This document shows positions 46,573-55,675 of a stretch of 64,000 nucleotides of DNA, piece after piece. Each line of letters begins with the position of its first letter. Position 1 is the first letter of the stretch. The notes under the pieces were generated by a model. It did not search any database and was not told where the DNA came from. It worked only from the letters and a program-made list of their open reading frames with translations. A program made the translations under genes and the position numbers. Source of the DNA: an uncultured Eubacteriales bacterium (GTDB lineage: Bacteria; Bacillota; Clostridia; Oscillospirales; Acutalibacteraceae); contig CAKSPR010000002.1 in the NCBI GenBank assembly GCA_934486455.1, positions 19,031 through 83,030 on the forward strand, given 5' to 3'.

Positions 46573-46920
46573 GGGGGCGTAAAGGCTTCGACGGGGATTC
46601 GGAACCGAAATAAGCGAGCAGCGTTGCGGACACGCTTTAAACGCCGTAACTTTAAAATTAAACGACAACAATACTGTTGCCTACGCTGCTTAATTAAGCA
46701 GCCGTCTTTACCCGAAGTACCGCGGTCGGGATAAAGGCGTCGATTAGCGGTGAACGCAAGCCGAAGGGGGTCTCGACTCGGCTTGTGATTTAGAGGCTAC
46801 CGAGCCTTTTTGCCTGTCGTTTGGCGGAAGGGTGAGGGAATTTTAAATAAACGACTGCGCTCGGAGAAGGTTTTGGGAAAGAGTTTTCGGACACGGGTTC
46901 GATTCCCGTCGCCTCCACCA
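46573..46920 (+). ncRNA. ssrA: Transfer-messenger RNA (tmRNA)
   Basis: The gene opens with GGGGGCGTAAAGGCTTCGAC and closes with a T-loop GGTTCGATTCCC and the acceptor end CGCCTCCACCA, so both tRNA-like ends are present. The internal tag reading frame ends at TAA 46691-46693 and reads ...KLNDNNTVAYAA (about 46652-46690). The resume codon is uncertain. The AYAA end is a close variant of the usual ALAA degradation signal. Together with SmpB it rescues stalled ribosomes. Its 3' end is a favoured integration site in many bacteria. Confidence 0.96.
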
Positions 46921-46993
46921 AACCGTACTCAGACGAACACCTGCTTTTTCGCAGGCGGCTTTGCCGTCAAGGTGATGTTCTGATACGAAACAG

Positions 46994-47032
46994 AAAACAC
47001 CGCTTTAGATTAAGTTCTAAGGCGGTGTTTTT
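46994..47032 (+). terminator. Intrinsic terminator downstream of tmRNA
   Basis: AAAACACCGC pairs with GCGGTGTTTT, with TTAGA/TCTAA extending the stem, then T residues. The mirrored A/T flanks could also stop transcripts arriving from the minus-strand TIR operon. Confidence 0.85.
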
Positions 47033-47182
47033 GGCTATGCTGAATTTATTCGGATAAAATGTAACCAATTTTTCATTTCAGCGTGTGTGATATTGAATGT
47101 TGAAATTGCAATATAGTGTTTTCTGCTTTTTGCCAACTTTAATATATTTTATCAGCTTAAAAAATAAATACTCCATTAACCA

Positions 47183-48745
47183 TTAAATTCCATATAAATC
47201 ATCCAAAGATACGCTGGTCAAACCATAATCACCAAGCGCAGCATTTACTGACTTTTCAGAAAGAATAAGAACCGGTGTATCTTTTTTGATGGCAGCATTG
47301 TTTTCATTTCCCCAAGGTATAAATGTATTGCCGTAATCAGTGGCATTTGGAATTACGAGCACATCCTCTATATAAAACGGATCTCCCGGTTGTCCAATAT
47401 ATTCCGGAATCAACAACTCAGCCGGAGCACGAATGGATGAAATGTTTATCGATTCCCAAACCGAAGCTAATTGAACATCTGTATTTTTAATTCTATAGTG
47501 TTCAAATATATTCATACGTGGGGATGAATACTCTAATATAGCATCATAGCCAAATCTTTTCACATCTTGAATAGTCGTCGGAGTTTTCACCCAAGAAAAT
47601 AGAGTTTTTGCATCTAAAGACATAATCGGTTTGTCCGATTTTTCGCTTAAATAAAAGGCGACTTCTTGATCGGATATGTAATTTTCGGAATTTTTATTTT
47701 CTGTTTTTATTGACAATCTTAATATACTGTTTTCAAAGCTCATTGTAATAATGCCTTGGTTATTTTCACTATCGTTAAAATCATAAACGGTCTCATTGTT
47801 TGTCAATGCGGCATTTTCGGTAATTTTTATGTTTTTTCCATCTGAAAAATAGTCTACTTCAATACTTGAACCAAAATTAGCATAAGTCTGTAAATGTAGA
47901 GATATCCCTGTTTCAGCATCTTTATAATAACCGGCATATTTATCATAAATTAACTGTAACTGTTTGTCGCTGTCTTTGTATCCGGAAAGTTTAGAAAGGA
48001 TTTCAATGGCTTCTCTGAACTCGTTGTTTTTCATATGACTCATTGCAGTATTATAATCTTCCGAATAAGGATCAGACACATTACCGCTTACTTCGGATGC
48101 AGTTGGCTTTATAATCAAATCAGTACCAAATACGATATAGCATAACGCCCCCATGAGTATGCTTAAACAGCAAAGAAAAATTATGAACAGCTTTTTATTT
48201 CCTTTTCCAAATAATTCTTTTTGACCAATTTCATTTGCTCTTCCCAATGCATTTAAAACACTGTTTGTAAGTGTTATATCCGAACCGATAGTATCATAAT
48301 TAAGTGCTTGTATTTTGCTGATGTTTTTTGGTATTTGACTCACATCAATATCAGAAAAAACCGGAATAACAATTTTACCGGCAAAAAGATCCTTATACTT
48401 TTCATATAGCTTTTCAAAATGTTTTTTTGCCGTTCCTACAATTACGATGATTTTTGACTTAATCAATGCGAAAAAATTGATTTTTTCAAAATCATCACCA
48501 ACTAAACCGTCAGCAGTGATGCGGCTGTAAAATGTGTTGATTTTTTTTGCTTGAAATTTTTGATATATGTCTTGTGATATTATAGAATCTTTAGTTCTTC
48601 TTCCGTTTTCATCATTATCAATATAACAAATATAGACATCAATATTTTCAAAATAATCATCAAGAGATGATTTATTACCACAAGATGTGCAAATACAGAT
48701 TTCGTCTACAATAGATAAAGTTCCGTTGCAAACCTTACATTTCAT
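47183..48745 (-). CDS. Zinc ribbon-TIR-membrane protein (third TIR protein)
   Basis: The 520-residue protein has an N-terminal zinc ribbon (Cys3, 6, 19, 22) and a compact TIR-like domain (about 34-175) with VYICYIDND, FYSRITADG and a glutamate at residue 87, where TIR NADases carry the catalytic Glu. A membrane helix follows (about 184-206), then a short repeat-like helical part and a long unknown extracytoplasmic domain. It lacks the TPR region seen in its two relatives. The start at 48745 follows AGAGAGGAA and is 2 bases past the preceding stop, so it is coupled to the upstream gene. Function is unproven. Confidence 0.75.
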   Translation of the reverse strand: MKCKVCNGTLSIVDEICICTSCGNKSSLDDYFENIDVYICYIDNDENGRRTKDSIISQDIYQKFQAKKINTFYSRITADGLVGDDFEKINFFALIKSKIIVIVGTAKKHFEKLYEKYKDLFAGKIVIPVFSDIDVSQIPKNISKIQALNYDTIGSDITLTNSVLNALGRANEIGQKELFGKGNKKLFIIFLCCLSILMGALCYIVFGTDLIIKPTASEVSGNVSDPYSEDYNTAMSHMKNNEFREAIEILSKLSGYKDSDKQLQLIYDKYAGYYKDAETGISLHLQTYANFGSSIEVDYFSDGKNIKITENAALTNNETVYDFNDSENNQGIITMSFENSILRLSIKTENKNSENYISDQEVAFYLSEKSDKPIMSLDAKTLFSWVKTPTTIQDVKRFGYDAILEYSSPRMNIFEHYRIKNTDVQLASVWESINISSIRAPAELLIPEYIGQPGDPFYIEDVLVIPNATDYGNTFIPWGNENNAAIKKDTPVLILSEKSVNAALGDYGLTSVSLDDLYGI

Positions 48746-48747
48746 TT

Positions 48748-51021
48748 TTATTTCCTCTCTAACCATACATCATAAACCTTTGTTTTGCATTCTGTGCTTT
48801 TCTCCGATCGAATAATAGTGCCGCTTTGCGTTATTGTAAAAAGATCACCGGCAACATTATCGATGATATAAACAATATCCGCATATGCTGCTTTTTCATT
48901 ATTGAACATACGTAAGGTTTTATCACTATCAATTACATAGAGCCCTATTGCATATTCCCAAACATTGGAATTGGCGTCATAATTATTGTTTATTTTAATG
49001 CTAAAGTCTAAAATGTCGATATTTTCATATGTCTCCTCATATGTCTTGTTTAAAATTTTCAAAGAAGAATACGGATCTTCTTTTCCCGTATTTGCTTCCG
49101 ACCAAATATACAGAGTATTATTAATATCTAAAGCAGAAATTCCTATACAATCAACAGAAGCTCCTCCAAAGGAATAAATTGCAACAGATATGTCTTTAAT
49201 ATTTTTAAGGGACGAAAGATAATCACCTGCTTTTTCTGATGTGGATTTATGACTGCTGTCTAAAATTGCCCATTCTAGGGAGCCATCCGATTGAATTCCA
49301 ATTAAGCAAAAACCACCGAAGCCAAATATAGCTGAGCTATCAACAAAACATGAAAGCTTCACAATGTTATTCCAATCTGAAATTGGTTTGCTCCATGCGA
49401 TATTTTTATTGTCAATTTCAGCGCCACCAATTTTTTCCGAGGACAAAACGGTTCCATTGCTTTGCAGGGCAAAACAATATGCTCCAGATGTAATTTGAAT
49501 AATATTTTTAGCAGATGGGGATGAAGAGTTTCCTAAACATAATGTCCCATCTTCGTATAAAACATTTAGTGTTCCACTCACATGCCCGATGGATATTGCT
49601 TTACCATGTTCTCCGATTTTGAAATCAGTATGTAATGCGCCCATATCGTTGATGAAAGATTCGATAGAGCCGTTAGAAGACACATAATATGAGCCATATC
49701 TGCTAGAACCCGAATAACATGCTACCGCAGGAGTCGCCAACGATTCGCGCCATTTAGCTACTGCAATTTGCTTTTGTTCTTTTGAATCTCTATAATCACC
49801 AAGTGCTTCAAACGCCCAAGTTGCCTCAGCATAATTGCCATCGTAATAAAGTTGCATCGCCGCGTCATATTTCGGCTGTATAGCGCACTTTTCCACCATT
49901 TCCGCCGAATTCTTATATTTACCCAATTCAGAAAAAGCCGTTGACGCGCTTTCATAATCGGCGTTTTCAAACATCGCAACAGCCGCCGTGTATTTCTCTT
50001 CCAGCCGCTGTGCTTTAAAATAATTCGGCAGTACCACTGCTGCAATTATTGCGGCTATAACGCACACTACCGCCGTAGTGATTCCTACCGTTTTTCTGGC
50101 TTTTTTACGCCTTGCCGCTTTCATGATTGGCAATGGTATCAGTTTTTTTATGCCACGGAGCAATTCCTGCTCAAATCCGTCGGCTTTCATATCGTAAGAT
50201 GAAAGTAACGCAAATGTATCCGGCAAATCAGACTTTGGCATATCAAAATAAAGCGGAATCAGTGTTTTACTCGCGTCGTTTTGGCGCAGTGTCAAAAATC
50301 GACTCCACTCATTTCTCACCCAAGGGGATTCAATGTTTTCATTTGAGGAGCAGACGGTCAGCATCACCTTGCTGGAATAAAGCGCGGCATAAATATAAGG
50401 TTCATATTCTGTTCCGATCTTATCCTCTAAGGTAATGCGGGAAAAGAAGACCTTATACCCGCTCTCAGTCAGCCTTTCATAAAGGTTTTGAGCAGAAATG
50501 CTGTCTTTCGTGCGGTTACCTTCACTATCGGTTTCTTTATAGGAAATAAAAATATCAAAGGGTTTTTCCTTTTTGGAAACAGCAAGAATCCCTTTTTGTA
50601 TATTGTTGATTGTTTCTGCGGTTTCACGATAATATGCCGCTTGCTCATCATCGGCATATTGGATAACCTTTTGGTAATTTTTATCGTTTAAGATGGATTC
50701 GTAATGTGTGCGGTTGCAGGTAGGGATATACTCTTCCGTTTTTGGATCTTGAACAAAGGTAACGCCATATTTGCATAAAACAAGGTTCCAATAAATTTCC
50801 GGTTCTTCCGGGCATAAGGCTAAAAGCTGATTAAAAATGGTTTCAGCCTTGTCGTATTCGTTTTGCCGCAGATAGCTATTGCCACGGTCATATAACAACT
50901 GTGCGCTTTCGTCCGAAAACAGCGGCAAAATCTGTTTGCTTTCGCAATAATCACAAATCGCGACCCTGCTTTTAGAGGCTACTGTAAGACTGCCTCCGCA
51001 CATTTTGCATTTGAAAATCAT
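48748..51021 (-). CDS. Zinc ribbon-TPR-TIR-membrane protein (second TIR protein)
   Basis: The 757-residue protein has a zinc ribbon (Cys5, 8, 23, 26), a TPR-like helical region (about 40-145), a TIR domain (about 154-293) with FDIFISYKETD, FFSRITLEDK and the putative NADase glutamate Glu207, and a membrane helix (about 311-331). Two more TPR-like repeats follow, then a C-terminal half of short beta repeats (DGTLCLG, NGTVLSS, DGSLEWA) like an RCC1-type propeller. Its first ~300 residues closely match the protein encoded at 52218-54935, and a 189-bp direct repeat covers both gene starts. The TIR faces the cytosol and the propeller probably the outside. Confidence 0.8.
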   Translation of the reverse strand: MIFKCKMCGGSLTVASKSRVAICDYCESKQILPLFSDESAQLLYDRGNSYLRQNEYDKAETIFNQLLALCPEEPEIYWNLVLCKYGVTFVQDPKTEEYIPTCNRTHYESILNDKNYQKVIQYADDEQAAYYRETAETINNIQKGILAVSKKEKPFDIFISYKETDSEGNRTKDSISAQNLYERLTESGYKVFFSRITLEDKIGTEYEPYIYAALYSSKVMLTVCSSNENIESPWVRNEWSRFLTLRQNDASKTLIPLYFDMPKSDLPDTFALLSSYDMKADGFEQELLRGIKKLIPLPIMKAARRKKARKTVGITTAVVCVIAAIIAAVVLPNYFKAQRLEEKYTAAVAMFENADYESASTAFSELGKYKNSAEMVEKCAIQPKYDAAMQLYYDGNYAEATWAFEALGDYRDSKEQKQIAVAKWRESLATPAVACYSGSSRYGSYYVSSNGSIESFINDMGALHTDFKIGEHGKAISIGHVSGTLNVLYEDGTLCLGNSSSPSAKNIIQITSGAYCFALQSNGTVLSSEKIGGAEIDNKNIAWSKPISDWNNIVKLSCFVDSSAIFGFGGFCLIGIQSDGSLEWAILDSSHKSTSEKAGDYLSSLKNIKDISVAIYSFGGASVDCIGISALDINNTLYIWSEANTGKEDPYSSLKILNKTYEETYENIDILDFSIKINNNYDANSNVWEYAIGLYVIDSDKTLRMFNNEKAAYADIVYIIDNVAGDLFTITQSGTIIRSEKSTECKTKVYDVWLERK

Positions 51022-51179
51022 GGTCGGCGCTCCTATTTCTGTTTTTATTTCTTATATGCCTTGCATATGGCGTTTCGTTGCTTTATGAGTTCTGTTATCG
51101 AATTAGAAAGTGAAACGACATTTTCTTCATCGTTGTTTTTTACGGAGGTTGAAAGCCTATTCATCATCATTTTTATGTT
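50991..51179. repeat. 189-bp direct repeat, copy A
   Basis: It is identical to 54905-55093 except for three positions that I can see. It covers the first codons and RBS of the TIR gene, the intergenic gap, and the last ~45 codons of the membrane-protein gene that precedes the other TIR gene. It marks a segmental duplication. Confidence 0.93.
51045..51179 (-). pseudogene. 3' remnant of the four-helix membrane protein gene
   Basis: These 45 codons match the last 45 codons of the gene at 54959-55663 (NIKMMMNRLSTS to the stop) and then break off abruptly at 51180. There is no start codon or upstream part, so this is a dead fragment carried along by duplication. Confidence 0.85.
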
Positions 51180-51450
51180 CTGCGGGAAACTGCCCCGCAG
51201 GGTGCTTTCACATAGCTATGCCACATCCTTGTCCATTATTTCACACATTGCGAACTCCACCTCTGAGTATGCGCATATGGTGTTTGGTATCCTTCCCCCT
51301 AAAAATACAAAGAAAAACACTGAGAAAGCCTTTCATAGAGTAATCTCGGTGAATTCTTTGCCCTTACAACGCCCGTGCTCATAAGTTATTGTCCTTAAGG
51401 GTACGATGTATTTGGGACGTCTTTTTTTGTGTCTGTGTTAAAAAATATTC
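51180..51450. other. Unexplained stretch downstream of the duplication break
   Basis: The sequence starts exactly at the end of the direct repeat with a small hairpin (TGCGGG-AAACTGC-CCCGCA). It has no supportable gene on either strand. It may be a remnant of the element that made the rearrangement; I recognise nothing in it. Confidence 0.4.
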
Positions 51451-51753
51451 TTAACCCCAATCACAGAATGAACAAGAGTATATGTTGCAATCTTCATCAA
51501 CAGAAATTTTATTGTGCATTTCCATGGTTCCGGTACGGCCGACTTTTACCGTCACGGTTATTTGAGCTTCTGCGTTTCCGTCATCATCTATATTGAAATA
51601 GTCATATGCGTCAATATATTTCGCTCCGTGTTCCTCGCTCATATGTTTAGATATGGCCGATTTGTATTCAGATTCGCTTTTTCTGCATCCGCTTAAGCAA
51701 AAAATTAATCCAATCGTTGTGATTACCGATAATATTTTTGTAAGATTTTTCAT
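51451..51753 (-). CDS. Small lipoprotein of unknown function
   Basis: The 100-residue product has a lipoprotein signal with lipobox LSGC (Cys near residue 22) and an acidic mature part rich in Asp, Glu and Lys (YDYFNIDDDGNAEAQITVTVK in part). ATG 51753 follows GGGAG. It lies in the TIR operon and would be anchored outside. No family is recognised. Confidence 0.65.
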   Translation of the reverse strand: MKNLTKILSVITTIGLIFCLSGCRKSESEYKSAISKHMSEEHGAKYIDAYDYFNIDDDGNAEAQITVTVKVGRTGTMEMHNKISVDEDCNIYSCSFCDWG

Positions 51754-51821
51754 TTTGCATACGCTCCCTTTATTTTGAAAAAATAGAATTCTGAACATTA
51801 ATTTGTGGATGAAATGTGTTA

Positions 51822-52187
51822 TTACTCTTTCCAATAATTCGTTGAGGCATTTTCGCCAAGAACAAATTGTGCTGCGGCATTTCGACTCTGAAAAACTAAT
51901 TCTATTTTTGTTTTGCTATTTACATCTACATATCGTTTGTATTTTTCCTCTTTTAAAGAGCACAAGCTATTTTTGAAAAGTACAAAAACACCGGTGTCCG
52001 GATAATTGATTATAGATGTATCGTTGTCATGAAAAGTTATAAGTGCTTCCGGAATGTATATTCCTCTCGCGATTACAGCACCGTTTTTGTTTATTTTTAA
52101 AATAGGTGTTTTTGATTGATCTGCCATGGTTTGGAAATTAACATTAAAACTGCGATTTGTCGTATTTTCTTTTGTTGAAATATTCAT
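51822..52187 (-). CDS. Hypothetical protein, TIR operon
   Basis: The 121-residue protein has no signal peptide or membrane helix. It begins with a Ser/Thr/Asn-rich tail, then ILKINKNGAVIARGIYIPE, and looks beta-rich. AAGGAG precedes the ATG, and it lies 30 bases after the large TIR gene, so it is probably co-expressed. No function can be assigned. Confidence 0.65.
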   Translation of the reverse strand: MNISTKENTTNRSFNVNFQTMADQSKTPILKINKNGAVIARGIYIPEALITFHDNDTSIINYPDTGVFVLFKNSLCSLKEEKYKRYVDVNSKTKIELVFQSRNAAAQFVLGENASTNYWKE

Positions 52188-52217
52188 TTTTATTCTCCTT
52201 ATAATTAATAATTAAAT

Positions 52218-54935
52218 TTAAAAAAAGTTCACAAAATCGTCTGGGGATATATATGGTTCTCCGATAAAATCTTCTTGATTAATAATACAAAACCTAATAC
52301 TTTTGTAAACAAAAGTGATATCGCTCCCTTCACCTGATTCGGGGCAATATTCGAGATCAATTCCGAGTTTTTCCGAAAGTTCAGACATTTTTATTGTGCC
52401 TGATAATCCGTTGAAAATATCTTTTGCTGTTGAAAATGCTCCTGTCCATACAGCGCTGTTCTTCGGCATTTCATCGTAAGCCAAGTCGCCGGAGAATACA
52501 CGGGAGTCAATTATATCGTTTTCAAAATCAATATATCTGCCACCGCTGAAATATTCTCCTCTTGATTTTGGCTGGCCGTATTTTGCAACAATGTCCCCGT
52601 ATGTTAATTGACCAAGGCCTTCAAGCAATGTTTCATTTATGCTGATGTCTTGGTTGGTTTGCTCGTCCTGACTTCTCTTAATGAATATACACGGTCGCAC
52701 GCAAATATATTTTTGATTGACGGTATAACCTGCGTATTCTTGCCCTGATGGTTGCACACAAACTTCTTTGTTTTGGTCTTTGCCCTGATTTCTAAGCCAC
52801 CAATAGGTGCTACCATAATCTAATAATCCCCCTTGCGCAACGGCATATGCCGTTGGTGTGCATATTTTGTTTAATATGCCATTTTTACTTGCTTTCCAAA
52901 ATTCACTCAAACTGATTATAAACGCCTTGTCTCTTGTTGTCCCCGAAGGAGGAATTACAGAAAGAGTATTTATTTCTCCAAATTCAACATTTGTATCTCC
53001 GATCAACGCCTGTTCTTCGGCGGTAAATGCTTCGTTGATAAATGTGCTGTTAAGCCAGGCACGGAGAGAACAGCTTTCCCAAGTGGTGTTTTCATCGGTG
53101 GTATTGTAGGGTTGACAATCGAGAGCGTATTCGCTTATCAAAGTCACGCCGTCGGATTGTATGTTCAGTATTCGCCATTCTATCGATTCTTTGCCGTTTG
53201 ATATGTCGTTATCCTGTTCGTATGCACCGAAGGTTACTGTGCTTCCCGCCGTTTTGGCCGTGGCAATATAATCACCGAAAAGCGACAAGGATTTTTCCTT
53301 ACTGTCCTTATATCCGTTAAGCTCTTCGAGCATTTCATACCCTTCAATAATATTGCCTGCTTTTATCATCTCAATTGCCTGATTATATTTGTTATTTGGA
53401 ACAACGACCGTGTTTAAAATTATCAGAAAAACAATAAAGATAATAATGGCGGGAGTGAAAATTATTATCAGCCGTTTTCTCAGCCTTTTGGACCTTTCTT
53501 CGGCAAGGCGCTTTTCTTCAAGAGCTTTTTCCCGTTCAATGCGCTCCCTTTCTCTTTCGGCCTCGATCTGTGCAATTCTTTTCTTGCATTGCTCTATCAG
53601 CTTGTCGCAATCTTCAAACGGGCTGATTGATTCAAATGTTTCGATAGATTTTTTTAGGGCGGTAACAGCTCCGTATTTGATAACACTTTTTGCTTGGTTG
53701 TATTTTTGCCTTTTTAAAATCTCTTCAACATATATGTTGAGCTCGTTTTTGAATTGTTCGTCGCCGAAACGCATGGCCTTTTGATAATTTCTGTTGTTTT
53801 CAAGATCGATTTCCTTTTTCGAAAGGTCACTTTCTCTGTGAAGTTTTAATTCGGCCAAAAGCTTACCGAGATATGCTCTGGCACATTCGGGGTCGATATC
53901 CAGAACCTTTTCGCAATATTCGTCGGCGCTTAGCCAATCTCCGTCTTCCAAAAACATAAAAACTCGCTTTAAAAGGGGAGCGGTGTTGGCGTTGCCTGTG
54001 TTTAAAATAACGGTTTCCTTCTGCGATTCCTTGGACGAATCCGCCGACACGATTTTGTTTATGCCTCTTATAAGATCCTGCATAAAACCGAGCTTTGACA
54101 TGTCCTGAGCCTGAAGATGAGAAAATTCCTCGGGCAGATCGTAAGGATCCATGTCACGATATGCGGGGATGAGTACCTTTTTGCCGTTTGATTTGGAAAC
54201 GAGGGCAAGATAACGGCTCCACTCGTTTTTCACCCACACGGCATTAAAATATTCCGGCTTTGTGCCGAGAACGACCATGACCTTTGCGGAATTGAGAGCC
54301 GCAAAAATGTACGGTTCAAAGGCGGTGCCCAGTTTGTCCTCCAAGGTGATTCGGCTGAAAAAGACCTTAAAGCCCTCTTGGGTCAGCTGATGATAAAGGT
54401 CGTTTGCAAGAACACTGTCGTGAGTTCTTCTGCCGTTGTCGTCGGTTTCCTTGTAACAGATGAATACATCAAAGGGCTTCTCCTTTTGGGAAATGGCGAG
54501 AATACCCTTTTGAATTTCGTCAATTGCCTTTGCTTCCTGTTCATATATTTCTTTTTGGGAATTATCGGCGTGTTTCAAAGCCGATTTATAATCCTCGTCT
54601 GCGAAAATTGATGTAAATTGTGCACGATTGACGGTGGGAATGCGCTTGTGGGTCGTGGGGTCTTCGACATATTCAATACCGTAGCGGCAAAGCACCAGCG
54701 ACCAGTATGCTTCGGCGTCGGTGTTGTCCTCGCTTAAAATTTGCTCGTATATTCCGGCGGCCTTGTCATAGTCGTTGTTTCGGCGAAAATGGTTTGCCCT
54801 GTCGTAGAGGTTGGCTTTTCTGTCGCCGTCAAGCCTCGGCAGCGTTTGTTTGGTTCCGCAGGAATCGCAGATTCCTATAGTGTCTCCTTTTTGAAATTCT
54901 ATTGTGCCTCCGCACATTTTGCATTTAAAAATCAT
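52218..54935 (-). CDS. Zinc ribbon-TPR-TIR-coiled coil-membrane-DUF6273 protein (first TIR protein)
   Basis: The 905-residue protein has a zinc ribbon (Cys5, 8, 23, 26), TPR-like helices (about 40-150), and a TIR domain (about 154-293) with FDVFICYKETD, FFSRITLEDK and the putative NADase Glu207. More TPR-like helices follow (330-440), then a charged coiled coil (about 455-487), a membrane helix (about 489-511) and a DUF6273-type domain (about 565-770: WRILN, SLRAWLN). A C-terminal domain of unknown type begins about 785. The TIR is cytosolic and the DUF6273 part probably extracytoplasmic, suggesting an outside-in sensor coupled to an NAD-consuming or scaffold TIR. This is an inference. Confidence 0.82.
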   Translation of the reverse strand: MIFKCKMCGGTIEFQKGDTIGICDSCGTKQTLPRLDGDRKANLYDRANHFRRNNDYDKAAGIYEQILSEDNTDAEAYWSLVLCRYGIEYVEDPTTHKRIPTVNRAQFTSIFADEDYKSALKHADNSQKEIYEQEAKAIDEIQKGILAISQKEKPFDVFICYKETDDNGRRTHDSVLANDLYHQLTQEGFKVFFSRITLEDKLGTAFEPYIFAALNSAKVMVVLGTKPEYFNAVWVKNEWSRYLALVSKSNGKKVLIPAYRDMDPYDLPEEFSHLQAQDMSKLGFMQDLIRGINKIVSADSSKESQKETVILNTGNANTAPLLKRVFMFLEDGDWLSADEYCEKVLDIDPECARAYLGKLLAELKLHRESDLSKKEIDLENNRNYQKAMRFGDEQFKNELNIYVEEILKRQKYNQAKSVIKYGAVTALKKSIETFESISPFEDCDKLIEQCKKRIAQIEAERERERIEREKALEEKRLAEERSKRLRKRLIIIFTPAIIIFIVFLIILNTVVVPNNKYNQAIEMIKAGNIIEGYEMLEELNGYKDSKEKSLSLFGDYIATAKTAGSTVTFGAYEQDNDISNGKESIEWRILNIQSDGVTLISEYALDCQPYNTTDENTTWESCSLRAWLNSTFINEAFTAEEQALIGDTNVEFGEINTLSVIPPSGTTRDKAFIISLSEFWKASKNGILNKICTPTAYAVAQGGLLDYGSTYWWLRNQGKDQNKEVCVQPSGQEYAGYTVNQKYICVRPCIFIKRSQDEQTNQDISINETLLEGLGQLTYGDIVAKYGQPKSRGEYFSGGRYIDFENDIIDSRVFSGDLAYDEMPKNSAVWTGAFSTAKDIFNGLSGTIKMSELSEKLGIDLEYCPESGEGSDITFVYKSIRFCIINQEDFIGEPYISPDDFVNFF

Positions 54936-55093
54936 GGTCGGCGCTCCTATTTCTGTTTTTATTTCTTATATGCCTTGCATATGGCGTTTCGTTGCTTTAT
55001 GAGTTCTGTTATCGAATTAGAAAGCGAAACGACATTTTCTTCATCGTTGTTTTTTACGGAGGTTGAAAGCCGATTCATCATCATTTTTATGTT
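54905..55093. repeat. 189-bp direct repeat, copy B
   Basis: This is the intact counterpart of copy A. It spans the 5' end of the 905-residue TIR gene and the 3' end of the membrane-protein gene, so it is the likely parental arrangement. Confidence 0.93.
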
Positions 55094-55663
55094 TGTTTCA
55101 ACATCAAAAAGCTCGTTGTCGCTTACTGGATCGGAGTAACGCATGGCATCAAAAACCTTTTTGACCGATTGCTTTTGGGTGTCGGTTTTTGCGTCGGTTA
55201 AAATGTTTTGGGCTTGGAGCGTAAGTTCTGTTGTAAACATGGTCTTTGCTTTGACATTTTCGTCGATTTCACCGACCGTCTCGGCCGCGAGCTTTGCTTT
55301 TATTATTGCGATAATGTTGAAAGAAAGGATGAGCAGGCAGACAATAATACCGATCCAGTTCGGGAGATCGGGAACTGCCATGCAAAGCGCCCCGAAAACA
55401 ACCGTCAGGCAAAGCCCGGTATAGCTTATTCTGACGAGAGGAAGGTTATAAAAAAGTTTTTTTAGATTTTCGGTCTTGAATGCTATGTATGCGCAGACCA
55501 GTTGACCGATAAATGCGGCGGTTATAAAACCGTAACCACAAAAAAAGGCTCCTGCAAATTTTGAGTATCCTTTTAATTCGCTCGGCGTTGCAAAGCATAT
55601 AACATTGAACAGCACAAATAAAATTGCCCAGCAAAGAGCGTAAAATTTAAATCCCTTTTTCAT
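54959..55663 (-). CDS. Four-helix membrane protein with C-terminal helical tail, TIR operon
   Basis: The 234-residue protein has four hydrophobic segments in its first ~130 residues and a soluble helical C-terminus (from about ENVKAKTMF to the end). ATG 55663 follows GGGGTGAC; GTG 55672 is the longer alternative. The gene lies between the SPFH gene and the large TIR gene and is likely part of the same membrane assembly. Part of its 3' end is duplicated at 51045-51179. No family is recognised. Confidence 0.75.
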   Translation of the reverse strand: MKKGFKFYALCWAILFVLFNVICFATPSELKGYSKFAGAFFCGYGFITAAFIGQLVCAYIAFKTENLKKLFYNLPLVRISYTGLCLTVVFGALCMAVPDLPNWIGIIVCLLILSFNIIAIIKAKLAAETVGEIDENVKAKTMFTTELTLQAQNILTDAKTDTQKQSVKKVFDAMRYSDPVSDNELFDVETNIKMMMNRLSTSVKNNDEENVVSLSNSITELIKQRNAICKAYKK

Positions 55664-55675
55664 GTTTGTCACCCC

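Noticed and set aside
51061..51384. Plus-strand 107-codon ORF opposite the gene remnant
   Set aside because: A matching plus-strand shadow occurs in repeat copy B opposite an intact gene, so it is antisense to the membrane-protein tail and not a gene.
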